A stretch of DNA of 11,684 nt from Candidatus Poribacteria bacterium (GCA_003645735.1 QNBQ01000018.1:1-11684); one strand, 5' to 3'; counted from the stretch's first letter, positions 1-6,061 are shown. Notes: a model not told the origin generated them from the sequence alone. Translations and numbers: made by a program.

Positions 1-2599
1 ATTCGGGCGAGGCCGCCGCGAAAAGCGGCTTCTGAACCCACTCCCCTTCGGCTTCCGCCTCGTCTCTCCTTCCAGGCGCCTCGAAGTCGAGCCATATCTC
101 GGTCGTCAGCCTTACCCCGTGCCGAACCTTATACCGCCCCCTATCGAACCAGAAGAAAAGCTTGGTCAACAGATCCTCATCCCTCCGCTCCTCGGCGTAT
201 AGGTCGGGGGGAAGCTTCGGGAGAAGCTCTATCCTCAGCCCATCCGGCCTCAGCTCCCAACCCTTCGGATAGAGCTGCCAGAAGTTCCGAACCGCCGCCA
301 GAATCCGAGCCTTGGGCGTTTTGAGCCACACATACCCCTTCGAACGTTTCCCCTCGATCCCGGAAGGCTCTATCCTATAATGGTCGTCGTAATCCTGAAC
401 CAGTCTGATCGGCTCATCGGTTAAGATCCCGCTCTCCCTCTCCCCGCCGAAATCGTATCGGGCGCCCTTCAGGTCGATCGGTATGCAAGCCGTAGCCGAT
501 CCTATGAGGCTCATCTCCGGGTCGGGTATGTCGTTCTCTATCGAGAAGACGATCCGCATCCACGGCTTTCCGGCGTAAAAATGAAGCCTGCAGAGGTATC
601 CCATGAACCTCCGCCCCTCCTCCGAGCGGAAGCTCCCCCTGACCTTAACCGTCAGCCTGACCGGCCCCTTCTCCTCGACGATCACCTCCTCCGGGGGCGA
701 GAGCGCCGTCGAGTAGACGTTCCCTTCAGAGTCGGTCAGCTCAAATCCTCCCCGATCGCCGCCCGCTATAAGCTCATCCAGCTCCCCGTCGCCGTCCCGG
801 TCGATCCCGACCTTTGAGAAGGGCGCGAACCCCTTCTTGGACAGGACGCAGATCAGCTTTCCCGTCGAGATGATCAGCTCCTCATCGGTCTCCCTCACCC
901 GGAACGGGTTCGGCGTGGGGTGGGGATCGACGTTGAACTCCAGGGTGTAGCGCGCCTCGCCGCCGGGCTCGGTGCGGGCGAGGAAATCGCACAACAGCCA
1001 TTTGACCGCCCCGCTCCTCCAGTAGGAGAGCGCCTTGAACTGGGCAGGGACGGGCCGACCGTCCGGGCCGAGCAGCCGGCATCGATCAGGGGAGATCAGC
1101 GTCTTGTCGGGGAACGGCACTCCAGATCTGACCGGCCAGCCACCTCTCCCCTTGAGGCTCGGCTCCGTCACCGTCAGGATCACCCTGCCCGGCTTGGGGT
1201 CGAACTTCTCGAGGGGCCTCTTCGTCGCATCGACCTCGATCGGCTTTGATAAGGCCGTCTGAGGCTCGTGGAACTCGGCGTAGGTCTCGCGCGCCTCGAC
1301 CGTAAACCTATACCGCTTCCCGTTCATCCGCCTCGGCAGCTCGATCCAGTGCAGCTGCACGGCACCGCGTCCTTCTTCGATCTCGCCCCTCTCCCCCGAC
1401 CCGTCGAGTCCCTCATACCGGACGACGCACTCGGCGGGCCTGTTGGTCGTCCAGGTCAGGACGATCCCCCTCTCCGGCCATTCGGGCGGGATGAAGTAGG
1501 TCAAGTTCTCCACCCTAAGCTCGGGCGGCTTCGGCTTTTTACGACAGAGCGCCACGTCCCGGAACCTCACCGGCGTCGCCCCCTCGGAGGGCTGGCCGAT
1601 CTCGATCACATCCCCCTTCCTCAACCGGATCGGCTCGGATGAGTAGAACAGAAGCCGCCGGTTGCGGTTCATCGTCCCGACGACCCTCCCGATCCGCCTC
1701 CCGTTCACCTTGACCTCCAGAACCTCCCAGACCCCGGGCTTATCGTAGAGGACCAGGACGAGGTAATAGCTTCCCTCGGCGGGCGACCTCCAGATCGCTT
1801 TCTCGTTCGGATCTCCCTTCCCCTCGAAGTCATCGTTCGTGTGCTTTATCAGCCCGACCGCCTCGGCCTCCTTCTGGAGCAGCCTGACCGTCCCCTCGTC
1901 GTTCCACAGCTCGTAAAGCAGCTCATACCAGGCCGGGAGGATATCGAACCCCTCCCGCTCGGGGAAGGGCGATTCGGGCGTTCCCCTCGAGGGATCGATC
2001 GGCGCCTCGACATACGTCCAGGTTGTGAAGTCGCTGTCGGAGGTGGGATCGATCCGGTGGCTGAGAAGGTAGATCCGGAAACGAGTTCGACCGTCGACCG
2101 CCCTGGGCTTCAGATCGTCGCAGACGTATATCGCGTTTCCGTGGATCACCTGTCTGACCGGTATCTCGGGGCTGAGCCTGACCCTGGGGTTGATTATCCT
2201 GGGCGAGGGCCTCCCGTTCACGAAGCTATACATGATATCCGTCCCCCTTGCGAATTCCTTGTCCCGCCGCCCGGTGGACGGGTCGTCGTCGAGGTCGACG
2301 TAGAGGTGAAAAACATTTCCCCTGCCGACATAAACGGAGGCGAACTCGACCTTGAAGAGGAACCTGTGCCCGCCCACGTGGGCGAACCAGACCTTCGTTA
2401 TATCGGGCGCCAGTTTGTGTCCCGAGCCGATCGTTTCGTCCCGATCCCCCCGTCCGTCCTCCAGGACGAGGATCAACGGCTCGGGACGGCGGGGATCGGT
2501 TCCGAGCTGTTTTTCCATCCCGTCCGGCATGCCATCCCCGTCCAGATCGGCCTGGGCCGCGAACGCGGCGATGAGGGTCATCAATGCCATCGCCGCCAT
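1..2599 (-). CDS. Exported modular protein with PcRGLX/YetA-like RIFT-barrel domain (3' end off window)
   Basis: The frame is open for 866 codons from ATG 2599 to the left edge, so the C-terminus is missing. Visible order: hydrophobic N-terminus (about residues 1-16, ending AAQA); a calcium-loop motif DLDGDGMPDGME (18-29); a beta-rich module (about 40-200) with VDLDDDPSTG; a jelly-roll-like module (about 265-352); a fibronectin III-like module (about 358-460); then a stretch with GVPFP (493-497), VPAQF (517-521) and AVKWLLCDF (531-539), typical of the N-terminal RIFT barrel of PcRGLX/YetA-like proteins, followed by the start of the sandwich domain with a second DRDGDG loop (600-605). That group includes rhamnogalacturonan lyases, so an exported polysaccharide-binding or -cleaving role is inferred; the catalytic part is not visible. 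In-frame TGA at 2630-2632 blocks extension upstream. The ATG has a GGGGGTGA ribosome site, but the N-terminus lacks basic residues, so the true start is uncertain (see leader ORF). Confidence 0.85.
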   Translation of the reverse strand, partial: MAAMALMTLIAAFAAQADLDGDGMPDGMEKQLGTDPRRPEPLILVLEDGRGDRDETIGSGHKLAPDITKVWFAHVGGHRFLFKVEFASVYVGRGNVFHLYVDLDDDPSTGRRDKEFARGTDIMYSFVNGRPSPRIINPRVRLSPEIPVRQVIHGNAIYVCDDLKPRAVDGRTRFRIYLLSHRIDPTSDSDFTTWTYVEAPIDPSRGTPESPFPEREGFDILPAWYELLYELWNDEGTVRLLQKEAEAVGLIKHTNDDFEGKGDPNEKAIWRSPAEGSYYLVLVLYDKPGVWEVLEVKVNGRRIGRVVGTMNRNRRLLFYSSEPIRLRKGDVIEIGQPSEGATPVRFRDVALCRKKPKPPELRVENLTYFIPPEWPERGIVLTWTTNRPAECVVRYEGLDGSGERGEIEEGRGAVQLHWIELPRRMNGKRYRFTVEARETYAEFHEPQTALSKPIEVDATKRPLEKFDPKPGRVILTVTEPSLKGRGGWPVRSGVPFPDKTLISPDRCRLLGPDGRPVPAQFKALSYWRSGAVKWLLCDFLARTEPGGEARYTLEFNVDPHPTPNPFRVRETDEELIISTGKLICVLSKKGFAPFSKVGIDRDGDGELDELIAGGDRGGFELTDSEGNVYSTALSPPEEVIVEEKGPVRLTVKVRGSFRSEEGRRFMGYLCRLHFYAGKPWMRIVFSIENDIPDPEMSLIGSATACIPIDLKGARYDFGGERESGILTDEPIRLVQDYDDHYRIEPSGIEGKRSKGYVWLKTPKARILAAVRNFWQLYPKGWELRPDGLRIELLPKLPPDLYAEERRDEDLLTKLFFWFDRGRYKVRHGVRLTTEIWLDFEAPGRRDEAEAEGEWVQKPLFAAASPE

Positions 2600-2642
2600 C
2601 CCCTCACCCCCTTCGACGCCCCGTCCCTCTCATCGGCGATCC

Positions 2643-2720
2643 TCATCCCCTTAGCTGGGGAAGCTCCGATGCCCGGGCGGTTATCGACATGGCCATCAGC
2701 GCCGCCAACGTCCACCTCAT
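2643..2720 (-). CDS. 25-codon signal-peptide-like leader ORF, or the detached 5' end of the large exported gene
   Basis: ATG 2720 follows an excellent ribosome site (AGGAGG at 2725-2730, minus strand) and lies about 22 bases below the predicted start of transcription. The peptide begins MRWTLAALMAMSITARA, with a basic residue, a hydrophobic core and an A-x-A cleavage site, then SELPQLRG and TGA. The stop overlaps another ATG (ATGA at 2646-2643). The frame differs from that of the large gene below it. Possible readings: (a) the genuine start of the exported protein, separated by an indel; (b) a leader peptide coupled to the next ORF; (c) the residue of another exported protein. The ribosome site and promoter spacing are directly visible; the choice between readings is not settled. 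Confidence 0.5.
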   Translation of the reverse strand: MRWTLAALMAMSITARASELPQLRG

Positions 2721-2748
2721 CCTTCCTCCTCGAAAGGGTCACACGGGG

Positions 2749-2777
2749 ATTATACACCTCCCCCGGACGATTGACAA
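2749..2777 (-). promoter_or_regulatory. Sigma-70-type promoter for the exported protein gene
   Basis: On the minus strand, TTGTCA (2777-2772), a 17-base spacer and a perfect TATAAT (2754-2749). Transcription would start near 2742, placing the leader ATG (2720) just behind its ribosome site. The -35 box overlaps the palindrome AACCGGTT (2776-2783). The match and spacing are seen directly; use is inferred. Confidence 0.75.
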
Positions 2778-2783
2778 CCGGTT
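2776..2783. promoter_or_regulatory. Palindrome AACCGGTT between divergent promoters (possible operator)
   Basis: A perfect 8-base palindrome that overlaps the minus-strand -35 box and lies 12 bases from the plus-strand -35 box. The flanks extend the symmetry imperfectly (ACAA to the left, TTGT one base out of register to the right). A regulator bound here could affect both promoters. The palindrome is seen; the role is guessed. Confidence 0.3.
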
Positions 2784-2795
2784 TGTGAACGGCGT

Positions 2796-2824
2796 TTGAC
2801 GGAAGCGCCTGAGGGTGGTAGAAT
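2796..2824 (+). promoter_or_regulatory. Sigma-70-type promoter for the sugar isomerase/epimerase gene
   Basis: TTGACG (2796-2801), a 17-base spacer and TAGAAT (2819-2824), with TGG just before the -10 box giving an extended -10. The predicted start is near 2831, leaving a leader of about 100 bases before the isomerase ATG at 2930. Box sequences and spacing are close to ideal. Confidence 0.75.
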
Positions 2825-2842
2825 AAGGGCGGTCGTTGGGCC

Positions 2843-2856
2843 TCGGCCGTGGCCGA
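2843..2856. promoter_or_regulatory. Inverted repeat TCGGCC-GT-GGCCGA in the isomerase leader
   Basis: Perfect 6-base arms around a 2-base centre, starting about 12 bases below the predicted transcription start of the plus-strand promoter. The position suits a repressor operator acting as a roadblock, as with LacI-type regulators of sugar genes. In RNA it would form only a small hairpin. No terminator-like T run follows it. Confidence 0.35.
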
Positions 2857-2929
2857 TGTGTTGAGATGCGTCGTCCGGCACGGCTTCCGCAGGATAGCGG
2901 TCATATCGGGGTGAAGGGGAGGTGATGCG

Positions 2930-3709
2930 ATGCTGCCGGTCTGTTACGACCCATACGTCGGGACGTTGGGGAGGTTTTCGCGCGAGGAGATATTCGAACT
3001 GGTCGCGCGGGCCGGCTACGACGGGATCAACGTCCCCGTCAAAGAGGCTTTCCTGGGGAAGCTCTCTTCGGAGGGGATCGATGAGGTCAGGGGGTTGGCC
3101 GAACGGCATAACCTTCAGGTGCCGACGGTCGGCTTCGGCTGGCATATAGCGACCGATCCCAAGCTCCGGTCGGAGGCGCTCAAACATTTCGAGTTGGTGC
3201 TCGAAGCCGCTTTGAAGCTGAACGCCGGTATAATCGACATCTGGCCGAACCAGCCGAAGGGCGTTTCGAAGGAGGAGGCGCTCGAAACGCTTAAGGCGAA
3301 CCTCTCGGAGATGATCCCCGCCGCCGATGAACACGGGGTGAAGATAGCGCTCGAGTTCGAGAAGGGCTGCCCGCTCGACAATTACCGGGAGGGGATCGAG
3401 TTCATCAGATCGACCGATCCGAGGCTGAAGCTGACCTGCGACACCTATCACCTCTTCAACGACAGGGCCGATCCTTATCGGGCCGTGTTGGCGATGGGGG
3501 ATATGCTGGGCGACGTCCACGTTTCGGGCAGCCATCGAGGGGAGCCGGGGACGGGCGAGTTCGACTTCGACTCGTTCGCCAAAGGGCTGAGGGAGATTGG
3601 CTTCAGAGGCCCGCTGGTCGTCCAATACCGGCTGGAGGATGTGAGCAGCGTGGAGAGGAGCTGCAGGTTCACCAGAAGGCTTCGGGAGATGATATTGGGA
3701 TCGGTCTGA
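2930..3709 (+). CDS. Sugar phosphate isomerase/epimerase (xylose isomerase-like TIM barrel)
   Basis: A 259-residue protein of the AP endonuclease 2/xylose isomerase-like TIM-barrel superfamily, which isomerises or epimerises sugars and sugar acids with a bound divalent metal. Predicted ligands fall at the expected strand ends: E142 in IALEFEKG, D171 and H174 in TCDTYHLF, H197 in DVHVSGSH. At strand 8, where the family usually has Glu, this protein has Q232 (VVQY), encoded by CAA. Length is typical. The start is set by GGAGGTGA (2918-2925) four bases before ATG 2930. It is transcribed divergently from the exported PcRGLX-like gene, suggesting a shared substrate. The exact substrate cannot be read from the sequence. 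The changed ligand could mean altered metal binding or a different reaction. Confidence 0.85.
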   Translation: MLPVCYDPYVGTLGRFSREEIFELVARAGYDGINVPVKEAFLGKLSSEGIDEVRGLAERHNLQVPTVGFGWHIATDPKLRSEALKHFELVLEAALKLNAGIIDIWPNQPKGVSKEEALETLKANLSEMIPAADEHGVKIALEFEKGCPLDNYREGIEFIRSTDPRLKLTCDTYHLFNDRADPYRAVLAMGDMLGDVHVSGSHRGEPGTGEFDFDSFAKGLREIGFRGPLVVQYRLEDVSSVERSCRFTRRLREMILGSV

Positions 3710-3881
3710 AACGGCGGGCCATCACCGCCTCAGCTTGAGCATGCGGCAGTAAGTCAGGATCGCGGTTCGGCCCCGTTCCGATGCGGAACGATATCTCTGC
3801 CTTCGGGCAACGGGATCGCCCCGGAGAAATTTCGGAGAGGGAGGCGAAGGTCAGGAGGAAAAGGCCTATTAGCCCGGCCAT
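3669..3881 (-). CDS. Doubtful 70-residue exported ORF, possibly a decayed gene
   Basis: ATG 3881 lies 15 bases beyond the stop of the preceding minus-strand gene and is preceded by GGAGG at good spacing. The product begins MAGLIGLFLLTFASLSEIS, signal-peptide-like though without basic residues. The rest shows no domain, and the last 14 codons lie antisense to the end of the isomerase gene. A different minus frame reads plausibly near 3722-3769 (…ILTYCRMLKLRR then stop), so this could be a frameshifted remnant. The ribosome site and placement argue for translation; lack of any recognisable body argues against a functional gene. Confidence 0.25.
   Translation of the reverse strand: MAGLIGLFLLTFASLSEISPGRSRCPKAEISFRIGTGPNRDPDLLPHAQAEAVMARRFRPIPISSPEAFW
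3713..3835. other. Hairpin-rich spacer downstream of the isomerase gene
   Basis: Four inverted repeats lie in about 120 bases: GGCGG/CCGCC (3713-3729, 7-base loop), GTTCCG-ATG-CGGAAC (3775-3789), TGCC-TTCG-GGCA (3798-3809, a canonical cUUCGg tetraloop when read as plus-strand RNA), and CCG/CGG around the palindrome GAAATTTC (3821-3835). None is followed by a T run, so an ordinary intrinsic terminator is not supported. It may be a structured 3' untranslated region, a small RNA or a dispersed repeat. The structures are seen; function is unknown. Confidence 0.35.
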
Positions 3882-3896
3882 CCCGTCCTCCGGCGG

Positions 3897-4493
3897 CTAT
3901 TGGGTGAGTATCCGTTTGACCTCCTGGAAGTGGGGGTTCGCCTCCAGGTAGACCCGGACGAGGCTCATGAGCTGGACGTAGGTTTTGAACCTGGTCGAAA
4001 GATCGGAGAACAGCATGAACTTCCTCCCGTCGACCCCGGCGTAGAACCTGGACACCTTGCCGTAGGAGGTTCTGCCCTGCTCTATGTAGTATTCGAGGGG
4101 CGATTCGAACGGGACGAAGATCGAGTCGAGCTTCATCAGCAGGTAATCCTTGCTGGGGCCCCTGCTCAGCCTCCTCAGGCTTTCGGGGAAGAGGCCGGCT
4201 ATGAAGAGGGCGTAGTCGCCTATGTATTGATGAAGCCAGATGTCCCTGAGGACCGGGTCTCTAGCCGGGAGCTTCTCCCCCTCAAGCAGTATCTCGGCGA
4301 TCTCCGTCACCCTCTTGCCCGACGAGTCCCTTATCCTGTAGAGGTTGTCCACGTGGACGAACTTGGCCAACACCTCGTCGCAGATGTAATCCTCGACATC
4401 GGGCGGAGGCTGAACGGATGCCGTCCGCTCGGCCTTTTTAAGCGACCACCTGAAATGCCTGATGAGCGGGTGATCCGGGGGAATCCTCTTCAT
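3897..4493 (-). CDS. Conserved-looking hypothetical protein, 198 residues
   Basis: I do not recognise a named family. ATG 4493 is preferred over the GTG codons at 4502 and 4499 because AGAGGTGG sits at proper distance in front of it. The protein is soluble, mixed charged and aromatic, with no signal peptide or membrane segment. The striking stretch is HQYIGDYALFIAGLFPESL (88-106), followed by KDYLLMKLDSIF (115-126) and YYIEQGRTSYGKVSRF (135-150), all helical in appearance. I have an impression of similar unnamed proteins in other uncultivated Gram-negative bacteria but cannot verify it. It is divergent from the URO-D family gene, with 134 bases between them. No catalytic residue pattern is evident. 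Confidence 0.75.
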   Translation of the reverse strand: MKRIPPDHPLIRHFRWSLKKAERTASVQPPPDVEDYICDEVLAKFVHVDNLYRIRDSSGKRVTEIAEILLEGEKLPARDPVLRDIWLHQYIGDYALFIAGLFPESLRRLSRGPSKDYLLMKLDSIFVPFESPLEYYIEQGRTSYGKVSRFYAGVDGRKFMLFSDLSTRFKTYVQLMSLVRVYLEANPHFQEVKRILTQ

Positions 4494-4530
4494 GCCCACC
4501 ACCTCTCGCCCGCCGCCGTCTCACTAAAAC

Positions 4531-4540
4531 ATTATAACAC
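4531..4540 (-). promoter_or_regulatory. Extended -10 promoter for the hypothetical gene
   Basis: On the minus strand, TGT followed by a perfect TATAAT (4536-4531), i.e. an extended -10 element. The -35 position holds CCTCGG, a poor match, as is common for extended -10 promoters. The start would be near 4524, about 30 bases before ATG 4493. Confidence 0.5.
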
Positions 4541-4564
4541 AACCGGGCCGCCGCCGAGGAGGCC

Positions 4565-4593
4565 TGGACTTTCCCCGCCCTCCCTTGTAAAAT
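4565..4593 (+). promoter_or_regulatory. Probable promoter for the URO-D family gene
   Basis: TGGACT (4565-4570; four of six matches to TTGACA), a 17-base spacer and TAAAAT (4588-4593). The predicted start near 4600 gives a leader of about 28 bases before ATG 4628. Confidence 0.45.
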
Positions 4594-4627
4594 TAGCCCC
4601 GAGATCGGCGATACGAGGTGGAAGACG

Positions 4628-5617
4628 ATGACCCCCAGGGAGAGGCTCATCAAGGCGCTCAAGGGGGAGGTCCCCGATAAGGTCCCCCATCTGGAGCTGG
4701 AGTTTCAGCTGACCGAGGAGGTCTTCGGCCAAAGGGCGCTCAGGGCCGAGGATCTGAAAGGGGTTTCGGGGCCGAAGAGGGAGGATATGTTGAAGAGGAA
4801 CGCCGAGCTGTGGGTGAAGGTGGCCGAGACGTTCGACTACAGCGTCATAACGGGCCTGCACTGGCTGCCGCTTGAGGATCAGCTCAAATCCTTCGAATAC
4901 GTCAGGGAGATAGCCGGGGATAGGTTCATGCTGAGCGGGTTTGTGGACGGCACCTTCGCCATACCGAGCGGCCAAAACATGATGGATCACGTGGTCTGGC
5001 TGTTCGAACACGAGGAGGAAGCGCTGGAGGAGGCCGAAAGAAGGGTGGAGTCGGCGATCAAAACGGGGCTGCAGCTGATAGAGGGCGGGGCGGAGATCAT
5101 CTTCATGTGCGCCGATTACTGCTTCAACACCGGCCCCTTCCTCTCCCCGCCCATGTTCAGGAAGTTCGTCACCCCCTTCCTCAAAAAGCAGATAGCCGCT
5201 TTCAAAAAGGCGGGGGCTTTCACAGTCAAACACACCGACGGCAACATCATGCCCATTCTCGACCAGCTCCTGGAGTGCGAGCCGGACGCCTTACACTCCA
5301 TAGACCCACAGGCGAACGTCGACATAAAGGCGGTTAGGGAGATCGTGGGGAAGAGGGTGACGCTTATGGGCAACGTCAAATGCTCTGCCATACACGCCGG
5401 GACAAAAGAGGAGATCAAGGAGAGCGCCCTTTACTGCCTCAGATACGGCGGGGTGGCCACCGGCTCGTATGTCTACTGCTCCAGCAACTGCATCTTCAAG
5501 GGCGTGCCGATCGAGAACTACAGATACATGCTCGAGCTTAGGGAGCGGTTCGGCTACCCTGATGCGGTCGAGGAGATCGAAAGGGAGATGGCCGAGCTTG
5601 AAAGAAAGGGTGGATGA
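4628..5617 (+). CDS. Uroporphyrinogen decarboxylase (URO-D) superfamily protein, not HemE
   Basis: A 329-residue TIM-barrel protein beginning MTPRERLIKALKGEVPDKVP, the usual opening of this superfamily. The central segment KHTDGNIMPILDQLLE (201-216), SIDPQANVDI, and LMGNVKC match the superfamily core. It lacks the arginine-rich RQAGRY-type N-terminal motif of true haem-pathway HemE, and the H-x-C zinc motif of MtaA/MtbA methyltransferases is replaced by H-T-D (202-204). It therefore belongs to the large uncharacterised branch common in carbohydrate-degrading uncultivated bacteria; a methyltransfer or demethylation role is speculative. Start: GAGGTGG at 4615-4621, six bases before the ATG. No partner corrinoid protein is nearby. 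The gene stands alone, with a relic region behind it. Confidence 0.85.
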   Translation: MTPRERLIKALKGEVPDKVPHLELEFQLTEEVFGQRALRAEDLKGVSGPKREDMLKRNAELWVKVAETFDYSVITGLHWLPLEDQLKSFEYVREIAGDRFMLSGFVDGTFAIPSGQNMMDHVVWLFEHEEEALEEAERRVESAIKTGLQLIEGGAEIIFMCADYCFNTGPFLSPPMFRKFVTPFLKKQIAAFKKAGAFTVKHTDGNIMPILDQLLECEPDALHSIDPQANVDIKAVREIVGKRVTLMGNVKCSAIHAGTKEEIKESALYCLRYGGVATGSYVYCSSNCIFKGVPIENYRYMLELRERFGYPDAVEEIEREMAELERKGG

Positions 5618-5631
5618 GGAGCTGGGGGCGA

Positions 5632-5834
5632 TCAGCCGGGGAGGTTGAAAGACCAAACGTTCCTCTCGCCCCGCTTCAAATGCGCCTCCCTCGACCTCAG
5701 CTCCCCGTCCACCTTGAACTCCACCCTATACCTCCCGTAAAACCCCCTGAAGGCGATCTCCCCGTTCTCGTCCGTCTCGGCCTCCACCTCCGCTTTATCA
5801 GATCCATCAACCTCTCGTAGGCCGGTTTGGGGGA
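5632..5834 (-). pseudogene. C-terminal remnant of a GH10 endo-1,4-beta-xylanase-type protein, frameshifted
   Basis: Read on the minus strand, PKPAYERLMDLIKRRW (about 5831-5784) is the typical end of the GH10 barrel, where the last strand is followed by KPAY..L..LI..W. The continuation TDENGEIAFRGFYGRYRV, then FKVDGELRSREAHLKRGERNVWSFNLPG-type tail to TGA at 5632, is also typical of GH10 C-termini but lies in a different frame, so at least one indel falls near 5780-5800. Nothing GH10-like is left upstream; the adjacent bases belong to the CocE fragment on the other strand. Only about 65 of an expected 350 or more residues remain, so it cannot encode an enzyme. Confidence 0.65.
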
Positions 5835-5849
5835 GCAAGCCGGACGTGA

Positions 5850-5963
5850 GGGAGGGTGAAAGTTAAGCTCTGGGCCAGCTCCTCATGTGTCGACACCGAT
5901 TTCGTCGCCAAGCTGATCGACGTCTACCCGGACGGGAGGTCGATGTTAATAGCCGACGGGGGG
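5850..5963 (+). pseudogene. Internal fragment of a CocE/NonD family hydrolase
   Basis: Plus-strand codons from 5856 read [19 protein letters not shown], then [16 protein letters not shown]. The pattern V.LW.SSS..DTDF.AKL.DVYPDG is characteristic of the C-terminal beta-sandwich (X-Pro dipeptidyl-peptidase type) of CocE/NonD hydrolases. An in-frame TGA at 5847-5849 precedes it; a one-base shift would extend similarity a few codons upstream (KPDV). The alpha/beta-hydrolase catalytic domain is absent and similarity ends abruptly in a run of six G (5958-5963), where the symporter fragment starts in another frame. Confidence 0.65.
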
Positions 5964-6061
5964 CGGTCGACTGGCTGCTGGACAGGTTCAGGGCGACCAT
6001 CAACGTCCGGGGCGACTCGGTCGGGTCGGCGGTCGTGGAGCGGCTCAGCGGGGTGAGCTGA
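5963..6061 (+). pseudogene. C-terminal tail of a dicarboxylate/amino acid:cation symporter (GltP/DctA type)
   Basis: Plus-strand frame from 5963 reads [18 protein letters not shown], then [14 protein letters not shown] and TGA at 6059-6061. This matches the conserved last helix and tail of sodium/proton-dicarboxylate symporters (VD..LD..RT..NV.GD). The eight transmembrane segments before it are missing. Its last codons overlap the end of the SIS gene on the opposite strand. Confidence 0.6.

Noticed and set aside
581..2788. Long plus-strand open frames across the exported protein gene (for example 1841-2788)
   Set aside because: They lie opposite a continuous 866-codon minus frame with recognisable domains. 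Their products are Pro/Arg-rich with no motif, as expected from antisense frames in GC-rich DNA.
2866..2925. A 19-codon plus ORF in the isomerase leader, ending just before the isomerase ATG
   Set aside because: No ribosome site and no informative residues; a chance ORF is as likely as a leader peptide.
2750..3625. A 291-codon minus frame antisense to the isomerase
   Set aside because: The plus-strand isomerase has clear family motifs, ribosome site and promoter; the antisense product shows no motif.
3713..3729. GGCGG/CCGCC hairpin after the isomerase as an intrinsic terminator
   Set aside because: Five-base stem with no following T run; kept only as part of the hairpin-rich spacer.
3900..4631. 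A 243-codon plus frame over the hypothetical gene
   Set aside because: No ribosome site or motif; the minus frame has a promoter, ribosome site and a natural amino acid composition.
4532..5233. A 233-codon minus frame antisense to the URO-D family gene
   Set aside because: Antisense shadow; the plus frame carries superfamily motifs throughout.
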